Source: Cloacibacterium caeni
GTDB lineage: Bacteria; Bacteroidota; Bacteroidia; Flavobacteriales; Weeksellaceae
Direction of reading: 5' to 3'
DNA length: 64,000 nucleotides
NCBI RefSeq assembly: GCF_907163105.1
Contig: NZ_OU015321.1
Span: forward strand, 1,488,001 to 1,552,000
Position numbers and translations under genes: made by a program. The notes beneath the pieces were generated by a model. That model had not been told where the DNA came from. It saw only the letters and a list, made by a program, of their open reading frames with translations, and did no database searches. Below, piece by piece: positions 33,002 to 40,787 of the stretch. Numbering within the stretch: position 1 is the stretch's first letter; each line of letters begins with the position of its first letter.

Positions 33002-33829
33002 ATGAAAACTAATTTTATTGCTTTGGTTTTAATTATTGTGTTCAATAATTATTCAATAGCACAAACACACCGCTTTATTTATGATGTGGTTTACAAAAAA
33101 GACTCTACTTCCAACATAACAACGAAAGAGAATTATATTCTTGACATCGGAACAAAGGAAACAAAATATTATACGTATGATTTTTTTGTGGCAGATTCTC
33201 TAATTACCAATAATATTCCTTTTCCGAAAGAGATGAAACTCAATACTTCGGATATTATCGTTCATAAAAATAACAACAATGAGTTTTTTCAATATGATTT
33301 ATTAGAAAATACGGTTTTGCAACTTCAAACAAATGATACTCAAAAATGGAATTTATCTCAAGAAAAGAAAAATGTCAAAAATTTAAGTTTGCAAAAAGCA
33401 ATAACAACTTGGGGCGGAAGAAATTGGACAGCTTGGTTTGCTGAAGAAATTCCGTTTCAAGAGGGACCATATAAATTTCACGGTTTACCCGGACTGATTG
33501 TTGAAATTTATGATGACAAGAAGAATTATCATTTTGAATTAGTAAGATCAGAAAAAATAAAAGAAGAAGAAAACCAATTTATCGAAATGTCTGAAAAATT
33601 GGGTATTCCTATAACTTGGGAAAAATATAAAACAGCAAAACTCAAATATTATGAATCACCAGTAAATTTTATTAAAAATAGTGCAGAAAACTCAGAGCAA
33701 TTATATTTGAATGATGGAACTATTGTAAATTCTAAAAACAGTAAAGAAATTGATGAACAGCTAAAGAATTCTATCCGTAAATATAATAATCCGATAGAAT
33801 TAGATAAAGTAATTGCTTATCCAAAATAA
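33002..33829 (+). CDS. GLPGLI family secreted protein (copy 1)
   Basis: 275 residues from ATG 33002; another in-frame ATG at 32990 would overlap the previous gene. Signal peptide MKTNFIALVLIIVFNNYSIAQ. The family block GGRNWTAWFAEEIPFQEGPY and FHGLPGLIVEIYDD is present, and the end KYNNPIELDKV matches the second GLPGLI gene of the window. Role unknown; these periplasmic proteins often travel with CarboxypepD_reg or TonB-linked genes, as here. Its stop codon is part of the inverted boundary repeat. Confidence 0.92.
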   Translation: MKTNFIALVLIIVFNNYSIAQTHRFIYDVVYKKDSTSNITTKENYILDIGTKETKYYTYDFFVADSLITNNIPFPKEMKLNTSDIIVHKNNNNEFFQYDLLENTVLQLQTNDTQKWNLSQEKKNVKNLSLQKAITTWGGRNWTAWFAEEIPFQEGPYKFHGLPGLIVEIYDDKKNYHFELVRSEKIKEEENQFIEMSEKLGIPITWEKYKTAKLKYYESPVNFIKNSAENSEQLYLNDGTIVNSKNSKEIDEQLKNSIRKYNNPIELDKVIAYPK

Positions 33830-33842
33830 CACTACAGCTAAC
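33828..33842 (-). repeat. Boundary repeat, right copy (AACACTACAGCTAAC)
   Basis: Inverted copy of 31723-31737 with one mismatch. It begins within the stop codon of the GLPGLI gene and is followed by ATTGGTGCTTGTTGCACAAC. Confidence 0.6.
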
Positions 33843-33920
33843 ATTGGTGCTTGTTGCACAACTCCTTTTTTTAGAAAATAGTTTTCAAAAACATATATTT
33901 TGACCTCTTTAGAAGCAATT

Positions 33921-34358
33921 TTAGAGAGGTTTATTTTCAATTTGATGAATCAGCACGTTTTTAGTCCACCCAAATTTTTTGGTTGCCAAAATATAGAATT
34001 CTCTTTCTTTTGGGTTTTTGCATTTTTTCAGAATAGAGATATGTTTGCTCCAACTAATTTCTCGTACCAATGGTGCGAGATTTTCAACTGATTGATATTC
34101 AGAATAAAACTGCGCCATCAACCAAAGATTCCCCACCGAAAAACCGCCAACTCCTGGAAATTCATTTTGTAATTCTTTAGAAAGTGTAGGAACGATAGAT
34201 TTGCCCCAACTTTCGGATTGTTTTTCTGCAATAGATTTACCGATTTCCCAATACAAATTGATTAAAGCCACGTTTACGGCTTTCATGGCTTCGTATTGAG
34301 CGTTTCTTACTTTGGTTTTAATTTCAGAAATAAAGGTAATTTGTGAGCTTTCTAACAT
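33921..34358 (-). CDS. DUF1016 N-terminal domain protein (YhcG-like, short)
   Basis: 145 residues. Matches the N-terminal DUF1016 half of YhcG-type proteins: VNVALINLYWEIGKSIAEKQSESWGKSIVPTLSKELQNEFPGVGGFSVGNLWLMAQFY and S-W-S-K-H-I-S-I-L-K-K-C. Full-length relatives are about 340 residues with a C-terminal PDDEXK nuclease domain, absent here; the frame stops right after the N-terminal domain and a hairpin ACCTCT/AGAGGT follows. It may be a remnant cut short next to the boundary repeat at 33.83 kb, or a stable solo domain. DNA-related role is inferred from the family. Confidence 0.8.
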   Translation of the reverse strand: MLESSQITFISEIKTKVRNAQYEAMKAVNVALINLYWEIGKSIAEKQSESWGKSIVPTLSKELQNEFPGVGGFSVGNLWLMAQFYSEYQSVENLAPLVREISWSKHISILKKCKNPKEREFYILATKKFGWTKNVLIHQIENKPL

Positions 34359-34475
34359 GGTGGTCGTTTTTAAAATATGGTATTGCTAATTTATGAAAAT
34401 TTAAATCTAAATTTTACTTAGATTTACCACCAAAAGTTATCCTATTAATATTAACGTCTTGATTTCAATAAAAAT

Positions 34476-34958
34476 ATGAAAAAAATATATTTAGTCATTC
34501 TAACGCTCGCTTTGGTTTCTTGTCAGAAAAAAAATGAAACTCCTGAAACCCTTTCTCCTGAATTGGCTTCTTATGAGCAAAAAAGTGCTTCTGATTCATC
34601 AAATGTGACAAATGCACAGAATTCTGCGCCTATCATAATGAACAACTCTGCTCCTGTTGCTCCACAAAGTAATACAGTTTCAGTCAATCAGCCAAAACCA
34701 ACTGCACCGGGAATGAATCCACCTCATGGACAACCGAATCACAGATGTGACATTCCAGTTGGCGCTCCATTAAATTCTAAAAAAGCTGAAGCTACAACGG
34801 TAAAAACCACTGATATTCAAACCACTACCACTGCTCCAATTGCTGCACCACAAAACAACGCTGGTTCTACAACAGTAGCAGATGGAATGAATCCTGCACA
34901 CGGACAGCCCGGTCACAGATGTGATATTCCAGTTGGTGCACCTTTACCAACAAATTAA
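34476..34958 (+). CDS. Lipoprotein with duplicated GMNPxHGQPxHRCDIPVGAPL motif
   Basis: 160 residues. Lipobox LVSC near residue 16. The middle is a low-complexity Ser/Thr/Asn/Pro spacer, within which the same 21-residue motif (key residues His, His, Arg-Cys-Asp, Pro-Val-Gly-Ala) occurs twice, at about 78-98 and again just before the C-terminus. Both copies keep one Cys and two His, suggesting metal binding or disulfide formation between copies. I know this motif only from lipoproteins of Chryseobacterium-like bacteria; function is unknown. Confidence 0.85.
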   Translation: MKKIYLVILTLALVSCQKKNETPETLSPELASYEQKSASDSSNVTNAQNSAPIIMNNSAPVAPQSNTVSVNQPKPTAPGMNPPHGQPNHRCDIPVGAPLNSKKAEATTVKTTDIQTTTTAPIAAPQNNAGSTTVADGMNPAHGQPGHRCDIPVGAPLPTN

Positions 34959-34994
34959 TTTATAATATTTTACAAATTTTATAAAAATAATCAC

Positions 34995-35002
34995 TACATT
35001 TG
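34995..35002 (+). promoter_or_regulatory. -7 box TACATTTG of secG
   Basis: TAnnTTTG match ending 23 bp before the secG ATG. Confidence 0.55.
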
Positions 35003-35025
35003 CAACTCAAAAATTTTAATATAAG

Positions 35026-35364
35026 ATGAGTACTATATTTAGTCTTTTCATGGTGTTAATCATCATAGCTTGTGTTTTATTAGTTATTATTGTAATGGCA
35101 CAAAACCCAAAAGGTGGAGGTTTATCTGCTACCTTTGGCGGTTCTTCTGCACAATTCGGCGTACAGAGAACGAATGATTTTATGGAAAAAGCCACTTGGG
35201 TATTAGCGATTATCATTGTTTCATTGATTTTCTTAAGCGTAGTGCTTACTGCAAAACCAAGCGTACAAATTAAAGACGTAAATGCTCCAGAGAAAAAAGA
35301 AGCTAAAGCTCCTGCTCAATCAGCTCCACAAGCTCCGGTTCAAAAACCAACTGCTACGAAATAA
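35026..35364 (+). CDS. secG: Preprotein translocase subunit SecG
   Basis: 112 residues; small subunit of the SecYEG channel. Two membrane helices (MVLIIIACVLLVIIVMAQ and WVLAIIIVSLIFLSVVL) flank the conserved NPKGGGLSATFGGSSAQFGVQRTNDFMEKATW loop. A charged Ala/Pro/Lys tail, usual in Bacteroidota, ends the protein. A hairpin terminator follows. Confidence 0.95.
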   Translation: MSTIFSLFMVLIIIACVLLVIIVMAQNPKGGGLSATFGGSSAQFGVQRTNDFMEKATWVLAIIIVSLIFLSVVLTAKPSVQIKDVNAPEKKEAKAPAQSAPQAPVQKPTATK

Positions 35365-35383
35365 TTTATTATTTACAATATCT

Positions 35384-35416
35384 AAAAAGCGATTCAGAAA
35401 TTCTGAATCGCTTTTT
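35384..35416. terminator. Bidirectional terminator between secG and a glycosyltransferase
   Basis: AAAAAGCGATTCAGAA and TTCTGAATCGCTTTTT form a nearly perfect 15-bp stem. Its end touches the stop codon of the minus-strand gene. Confidence 0.92.
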
Positions 35417-36254
35417 ATTTGAGTTGAAGTTTTGCTATCAAGTGTCGAACTTTCAGTCCAAATTTCAAAAACTGATATTGCAACGGTGATTGTTTCTTGT
35501 AATATTTTTCAATGAAAATCTGCATGGCTCCGTAAAAATTAGAAAGGTATTTTTCATCTTTTACCGTACTTTCGCCTTTGATGTGCAAAATAGAATTTTT
35601 ACCGTAATACCAGTTCTGATAACCTTTTTTCAGCAAGGTGTAACACAAATCTATATCTTCTCCGTACATAAAATACGATTCATCTAAACCGCCAATTTCC
35701 AGATATAATTCTCTTTTCATCAATAAAAAAGCACCTGTAATCACTTCGACTGGGGCAATTTCTGTTTCTGCAATGTCGTTTCGGTAATAGTTTTTCTTAG
35801 AAGACTGATTCGACTGAAATGGTGAAAATAATTTTTCAAAGGAATTAAACACATCAGGAACAGAACGTTTGCATTCTGGTAAAAAATTGCCCTGCAAATC
35901 GTGAAATCTCACGCCAAGACAACCCAAATTTTCTTGAGCATCTGCAAAATCCAAAATTTCACGCATGTAGTTTCCTTCTAATTCTGTATCTGGATTGAGC
36001 AATAAAATATATTCGCCTTTTGCCGTTTTTACAGCTTTATTATTGGCTTTGGCAAAACCTTCATTGGATGAATTTTCTATAAAATTAACTGTAGGAAACT
36101 CCATTATTAAATCTTTCCATGAAGTATCTGGCGATTGATTATCAATCACAATTACTTCATAATCAATATCATGTACATATTTTTCAATGGATAAAAGACA
36201 ATTTCTTAACCACTGTGTAACGTTGTAATTTAATATGATGATGGAAAGCTTCAT
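35415..36254 (-). CDS. Glycosyltransferase family 2 (rhamnosyl-type)
   Basis: 279 residues, GT-A fold: MKLSIIILNYNVTQWLRNCLLSI, VIDNQSPD, NEGFAKANNKAVKTAKGEYILLLNPDTEL (the NPD metal motif), GAFLLMKRELYLEIGGLDESYFMYGEDIDLCYTLLKKGY. The last block is typical of rhamnosyltransferase-like GT2 enzymes. Its ATG overlaps the stop of the upstream glycosyltransferase (TAATG), so they are translated together. Confidence 0.93.
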   Translation of the reverse strand: MKLSIIILNYNVTQWLRNCLLSIEKYVHDIDYEVIVIDNQSPDTSWKDLIMEFPTVNFIENSSNEGFAKANNKAVKTAKGEYILLLNPDTELEGNYMREILDFADAQENLGCLGVRFHDLQGNFLPECKRSVPDVFNSFEKLFSPFQSNQSSKKNYYRNDIAETEIAPVEVITGAFLLMKRELYLEIGGLDESYFMYGEDIDLCYTLLKKGYQNWYYGKNSILHIKGESTVKDEKYLSNFYGAMQIFIEKYYKKQSPLQYQFLKFGLKVRHLIAKLQLK

Positions 36255-37039
36255 TATATTCTCGCTCTTATAATTCTGATGATATATTTTAACTTCAAAA
36301 ACAAATAGAAAAAGAAATATTCTATTGCCGAAATTCTTTTTTGCTGAAGCATTTCTTTAAGATTTTTCTGAAAACCTTTTTCCATTGCTGAAAGATTTCC
36401 CGAAAGTCCAGATTCACCGAAAGATTTTTTTCCTGAACCCGTAATCACTAAACTTTCTCCTAAAACGAACATTTTATTTTTTTCAGAAACTCTGAGCCAA
36501 TAATTGGCATCTTCTGCAAACCTTTGATTTTCATTAAAATAACCTGTATCTTCTACTACTTTTCTTCTAAAAATTGCGGTGGGAGTTGGCCCTACATTTC
36601 TGATTAATATTTTCTTCATAGAGATTTCCGCCAGTTTTTTCCCATTAAAAATATAGGGAAATCCAGATTGTTCATCATTGGCTAAAGCCACCAAAAAATC
36701 AATTTCTGAATTTTCTGTTAAAACCTTCATCATCACTTTGGTTTTGTGTGGCAACCAAACATCGTCTGCATCCAAAAAAGCTATAAATTCACCTTTAGCC
36801 AATCTCAAACCCGCATTTCTAGCTGAAGAAACGCCTTTGTTATACTGATGAATCAATTGAATATTTAACTGAGGATTTTCGTCAATAAATTGTTGAACTT
36901 TTTCAGCGCTTTTATCTGTAGAACCGTCATTGATTACCAAAATTTCAAAATCAAAATTCCCTTCTTGATTTTTCACCGAATCCAGTGCAGCTAGAATGGT
37001 ATTTTCGGCGTTGTAAAGAGGAATAATTCCAGAAATCAT
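36254..37039 (-). CDS. Glycosyltransferase family 2
   Basis: 261 residues: SGIIPLYNAENTILAALDSVKNQ, VINDGSTDKS, HQYNKGVSSARNAGLRLAKGEFIAFLDADDVW (DADD metal motif), and the acceptor half with RRKVVEDTGYF and RFAEDANYWLRVSE. Likely cytoplasmic, making a surface glycan. First of the coupled pair; recR lies 20 bp upstream on the same strand. Confidence 0.93.
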   Translation of the reverse strand: MISGIIPLYNAENTILAALDSVKNQEGNFDFEILVINDGSTDKSAEKVQQFIDENPQLNIQLIHQYNKGVSSARNAGLRLAKGEFIAFLDADDVWLPHKTKVMMKVLTENSEIDFLVALANDEQSGFPYIFNGKKLAEISMKKILIRNVGPTPTAIFRRKVVEDTGYFNENQRFAEDANYWLRVSEKNKMFVLGESLVITGSGKKSFGESGLSGNLSAMEKGFQKNLKEMLQQKRISAIEYFFFYLFLKLKYIIRIIRARI

Positions 37040-37059
37040 ACTGCGAAATTTTTATAAAA

Positions 37060-37671
37060 TTACATTTTTTCGTTGTAAGGCAATCTGTTCACAATACTTC
37101 TTCCCAAAGAGATTTCGTCTGCATATTCCAGTTCATCACCCACGGAAATCCCACGAGCAATCGTAGAAAAAGTCACCGGAAATTCTTTGAATTTTTTGTA
37201 TAAATAATATGCTGTAGTATCTCCTTCCATGGTTGCAGAAAGCGCAAAAATCAACTCTTTTACTTTTCCTTCATTCAGTTTTTTTTCAATAGAAGAAATA
37301 TTCAATTGGTGTGGCCCAATTCCTTCCATGGGAGAAATTTTACCGCCCAGAACCAAATATTTACCATTAAATTTAGCCGTATTTTCTATCGCCATGACAT
37401 CTCTTACATCTTCTACAATGCATAGCACCTCATCATTTCTCTTATAATTACTGCAAATTTCGCAAATATCTTCATCTGAAAAATTATGACATTCCTGACA
37501 ATATTTAATGTCCGTTACCAATTTTTGGATGGCTTTACCTAGTGCCATTCCTTGAGATTCTGGAACGCGAAGCAGATGCAAAGCAAGTCTCAATGCAGAT
37601 TTTTTACCAATTCCGGGCAAACTAGAAATTTCTTCTACGGCTTTTTCTAAAACTTTACTGGGAAAATTCAT
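37060..37671 (-). CDS. recR: Recombination protein RecR
   Basis: 203 residues; works with RecO/RecF in gap repair. Helix-hairpin-helix ISSLPGIGKKSALRLALHLL at the start, a C4 zinc finger (CQECHNF...CEICSNY), and a Toprim domain (LCIVEDVRDVMAIE, YLVLGGKISPMEGIGP, ALSATMEGDTTAYYL). The ATG follows a -7 box by 4 bp. Confidence 0.96.
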   Translation of the reverse strand: MNFPSKVLEKAVEEISSLPGIGKKSALRLALHLLRVPESQGMALGKAIQKLVTDIKYCQECHNFSDEDICEICSNYKRNDEVLCIVEDVRDVMAIENTAKFNGKYLVLGGKISPMEGIGPHQLNISSIEKKLNEGKVKELIFALSATMEGDTTAYYLYKKFKEFPVTFSTIARGISVGDELEYADEISLGRSIVNRLPYNEKM

Positions 37672-37675
37672 TATA

Positions 37676-37683
37676 CAAATGTA
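37676..37683 (-). promoter_or_regulatory. -7 box TACATTTG of recR (leaderless context)
   Basis: Minus-strand TACATTTG, then TATA, then ATG. Leaves no room for a Shine-Dalgarno leader. Confidence 0.65.
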
Positions 37684-37747
37684 CTTTTTAATTTGAAAAT
37701 CTGAAAATTTGAAAATTTAAAATTATCTTTATCAAAAATAAATTTCT

Positions 37748-38344
37748 ATGCAAAATCTTCAGTATCCGCTATTTTTAAAATTTAAAATTTCTACCCTTTC
37801 AAGTGATTTCAATATTTCTGACAAAAACGGAAATTCTTTGGCTTATGTTCGTCAAAAATTATTCAAACTAAAAGAAGATGTAGTTGTTTACAATAACGAA
37901 AGCAGAACGCAGGAAAACTTTAGAATAAGAGCTAATCAATGGATAGATTTTAACGCAAGTTATGCCATAACAGACAACACTGGAAAAAATTTAGGAAAAA
38001 TCGCCAGAAAAGGAATGCGCTCTATTTGGAAGGCTACTTATTTTGTAATGGATGCTTTTGACAACCAAAAATATAAAGTTCAGGAAGAAAATGCTTGGGT
38101 AAAAATTATAGACGGATTCTTTACCGAAATTCCAATTTTGGGAATTTTTACAGGTTATTTTTTCAATCCTACTTATATTGTTCACGATAATAATGGAAAG
38201 GAAATTTATCGTTTGAAGAAAATGCCTTCATTTTTTGGTAGAAAATTCCAGTTAGACCAAATCAATGACATTGCAGATGAAGACGAAACTTTAGTGGTTT
38301 TAAGCCTAATGATGATGGTTTTATTAGAAAGAGCAAAAGGTTAA
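37748..38344 (+). CDS. LURP-one-related/scramblase-like protein
   Basis: 198 residues. The opening FKISTLSSDFNISDKNGNSLAYVRQKLFKLKEDVVVYNNE and repeated 'strand-turn-D-x-x-G' units (ITDNTGKNLGKIARK, VHDNNGKEIYRLKK) fit the tubby-like LURP-one fold. No signal peptide or clear membrane span. Function in bacteria is unknown; scramblase-like membrane association is only a family guess. Confidence 0.7.
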   Translation: MQNLQYPLFLKFKISTLSSDFNISDKNGNSLAYVRQKLFKLKEDVVVYNNESRTQENFRIRANQWIDFNASYAITDNTGKNLGKIARKGMRSIWKATYFVMDAFDNQKYKVQEENAWVKIIDGFFTEIPILGIFTGYFFNPTYIVHDNNGKEIYRLKKMPSFFGRKFQLDQINDIADEDETLVVLSLMMMVLLERAKG

Positions 38345-38390
38345 CATCAAATAAAAAATGTTTATTATCTTTGATAAAATCCAATCACTT

Positions 38391-38774
38391 ATGAAAAAAC
38401 TAATATTACTTTCAGCAATACTATTTTCAGCACTTTCTTTTGCACAACAAAATTCTTCTAACAATGTAAAAAGAGACAGCGATAATTATCAAAGCTATTT
38501 TACCATGAATGATGTTTCGGTTAAAAATAATGAAGCAGATTTAGAAATTAGCAAATATTATTTTGACATCAGAAAATACATCAAATCAAAAAAAGAGTTA
38601 CTTTCTTCAGAAGATTATCAAACGCTGATGAAGCAAAACGAAAAAGACTTTACTACCATTAACAAAGCAGTTTATGGAATGAGCGCTCGATTATTTTTAG
38701 AAAAATACGGCGAAGAATTAGAACAATACAAGAAAAAAATTTACGAACAAGTAGATTTACTTGCTAAAAAATAA
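38391..38774 (+). CDS. Hypothetical secreted protein
   Basis: 127 residues from ATG 38391 (signal peptide MKKLILLSAILFSALSFAQQ); the frame is open from 38358 but the upstream part encodes no signal. The mature part is charged and helical (LEISKYYFDIRKYIKSKKELLSSEDYQTLMKQNEKDFTTINKAVYG). I do not recognise the family. Followed by a terminator. Confidence 0.75.
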   Translation: MKKLILLSAILFSALSFAQQNSSNNVKRDSDNYQSYFTMNDVSVKNNEADLEISKYYFDIRKYIKSKKELLSSEDYQTLMKQNEKDFTTINKAVYGMSARLFLEKYGEELEQYKKKIYEQVDLLAKK

Positions 38775-38778
38775 AAGA

Positions 38779-38805
38779 AAAGCCTGCATTTTGCAGGTTT
38801 TTTTT
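38779..38805 (+). terminator. Terminator after the secreted-protein gene
   Basis: CCTGCA (38783-38788), TTT loop, TGCAGG (38792-38797), then eight T. Confidence 0.88.
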
Positions 38806-38828
38806 ATGTTTACATTTTCACGATTCAT

Positions 38829-38836
38829 TATCTTTG
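38829..38836 (+). promoter_or_regulatory. -7 box TATCTTTG of pepD
   Basis: TAnnTTTG match ending 16 bp before the ATG at 38853. Confidence 0.55.
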
Positions 38837-38852
38837 TAAGAAATCATTTTAT

Positions 38853-40295
38853 ATGTCAATTACCCATTTAGAACCTCAAAATATTTGGAAAAACTTCGCG
38901 GCACTAAATGCCGTTCCACGTCCTTCTAAAAAGGAAGAAAGAGTTATCGCTTTTATTAAAAATTTTGGCGAAAATCTTGGTTTACCAACCTCTGTAGACG
39001 AAGTAGGAAACGTTATCATCAAAAAACCAGCAACCGCAGGAATGGAAAACCGTCAAACTGTGGTTTTACAATCTCACCTTGACATGGTTTGTCAGAAAAA
39101 TAATGATGTAGATTTCGATTTTGATACACAAGGAATCGAAATGTATGTAGATGGAGATTGGGTGAAAGCAAAAGGAACCACTTTAGGTGCAGACAATGGA
39201 CTTGGCGTTGCAGCCATTATGAGTATTTTAGAAAGTACAGACATTGCTCATCCTGCTATTGAAGCGCTTTTTACCATAGATGAAGAAACGGGAATGACGG
39301 GAGCGCTTGGTTTAAAACCTGGTCAATTAACAGGCGAAATTTTATTAAATCTAGATACTGAAGAAGATGACGAAATAGATATAGGTTGCGCTGGTGGTAT
39401 CGATGTAACGGCTTCTGCCAACTATACTGTGACTTCTACTTCTTCCAATTTTGTAAAAATTGAAATCAAAGGTTTACAAGGTGGTCACTCTGGAATGGAT
39501 ATTCATAAAGGTTTTGGCAACTCTAATGTAATCTTGGGAAGATTGCTTTGTGCAGGAATTTCAAACGAAATTCAATTGATTTCTATTGACGGAGGCGGAT
39601 TGAGAAACGCTATTCCTAGAGAAGCTCACGCTTTGTTTGCTGTAAATAACGCTTCTGAATATTTACAGAAATTAGAAACTCTTAAATCTGATATTTTAGA
39701 AGAATTTGCATCGGTTGAAAAAGATTTAGAAATCAATTTCGCTACCGCTGAAAATACAGAGAACGGACTTTCTGTGGAAGATTCTAAAAAAATTATTTTG
39801 GCGCTAAAATCTGCTCACAATGGTGTGTACAGAATGTCTCCAGACGTTGCAGATTTAGTAGAAGCTTCTAACAATATTGCAAGAGTAGAATTGAAAAACG
39901 GTGGTTTAAAAATCTTAAACTTAACTCGTTCTTCAGTAGAATCTACCAAAATGGCTGTTGCCGAACAACTGAAATCTGTTTTTGAACTGGCAGGAATGCA
40001 AGTTGAGTTTTCTGGATCATACCCAGGTTGGAAACCAAAACCAGGTGCAGAAATCATTAAAATCATGACAGAAATTTATGAAAAGGACTTCGGAGCAAAA
40101 CCTCACGTTGTTGCTTGTCATGCTGGTTTAGAATGCGGAATTATTGGAGCGAATTATCCAAAAATGGAAATGGTAAGTTTCGGGCCTACGATTAGAGGAG
40201 CGCATTCTCCAGACGAAAGAGCGAATATTCCATCTGCTCAAAAATTCTGGAAATATTTACAAGAAATTTTGAAAAATATTCCTGTAAAGAATTAA
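38853..40295 (+). CDS. pepD: Aminoacyl-histidine dipeptidase (PepD)
   Basis: 480 residues, M20 metallopeptidase that splits dipeptides such as carnosine. Metal and catalytic residues: SHLDMV (H75, D77), GADNGLGVA (D114), DEETGM (E144-E145), D in LLNLDTEEDDE, and a late His in RGAHSPDE. The GGHSGMDIHKG lid block is present. Single gene with own promoter and terminator. No signal peptide, so cytosolic. Confidence 0.95.
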   Translation: MSITHLEPQNIWKNFAALNAVPRPSKKEERVIAFIKNFGENLGLPTSVDEVGNVIIKKPATAGMENRQTVVLQSHLDMVCQKNNDVDFDFDTQGIEMYVDGDWVKAKGTTLGADNGLGVAAIMSILESTDIAHPAIEALFTIDEETGMTGALGLKPGQLTGEILLNLDTEEDDEIDIGCAGGIDVTASANYTVTSTSSNFVKIEIKGLQGGHSGMDIHKGFGNSNVILGRLLCAGISNEIQLISIDGGGLRNAIPREAHALFAVNNASEYLQKLETLKSDILEEFASVEKDLEINFATAENTENGLSVEDSKKIILALKSAHNGVYRMSPDVADLVEASNNIARVELKNGGLKILNLTRSSVESTKMAVAEQLKSVFELAGMQVEFSGSYPGWKPKPGAEIIKIMTEIYEKDFGAKPHVVACHAGLECGIIGANYPKMEMVSFGPTIRGAHSPDERANIPSAQKFWKYLQEILKNIPVKN

Positions 40296-40315
40296 ATATC
40301 AAATAATTACCCATA

Positions 40316-40345
40316 AAAAAGACGCAACTAAGTTGCGTCTTTTTA
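40316..40345 (+). terminator. Terminator after pepD
   Basis: AAAAAGACGCAACT and AGTTGCGTCTTTTT form a perfect stem with a tiny loop; T-tract follows. Confidence 0.9.
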
Positions 40346-40395
40346 TTTTTGATGAACAAGTCCTAACTTGTCTCTACTTTATTTTTTCAATTTCC

Positions 40396-40728
40396 TTATT
40401 CATAAGGAGCCAATTCTACTTCTAACCCTTCTAAATCTTCTGTGATGTGAATTTGACAACCTAATCTAGAATTTTCTTTCACATTATAAGCTTCAGAAAG
40501 CATTGCTTCTTCTTCATCTGATTTTTCAGGAAGCGGAGTGTCACTTTTTACATAGCATTGACAAGAAGCGCACATTGCCATTCCTCCACAAACGCCAATT
40601 GTTCCTTCTTCTGCTAATTCATAGAGTTTCACGATTTCCATCAAGTTCATTGCCATGTCTGTAGGCGCTGCCACTTCATGGGTAACTCCGTTTCTATCTG
40701 TAATTTTTATATTTACGTCTAATGCCAT
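40396..40728 (-). CDS. 2Fe-2S ferredoxin (adrenodoxin type)
   Basis: 110 residues. Cluster ligands C47, C53, C56 (C-x5-C-x2-C in GVCGGMAMCASCQCY) and C91 (LGCQ); an extra Cys58 follows. ISC-type ferredoxins donate electrons in iron-sulfur cluster assembly or to oxygenases. The reductase gene lies 59 bp upstream on the same strand, so the pair forms an NADPH-to-ferredoxin chain. Confidence 0.94.
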   Translation of the reverse strand: MALDVNIKITDRNGVTHEVAAPTDMAMNLMEIVKLYELAEEGTIGVCGGMAMCASCQCYVKSDTPLPEKSDEEEAMLSEAYNVKENSRLGCQIHITEDLEGLEVELAPYE

Positions 40729-40787
40729 TAATTCAAAATTTAAAATTCAAGATTCAAGTTTTTTACTTGAATCTTTTCACTTGGCTC

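Noticed and set aside
31681-33842. True integron cassette
   Set aside because: No integron integrase or cassette row is visible and the ends do not match the standard attC core; kept only as a cassette-like finding.
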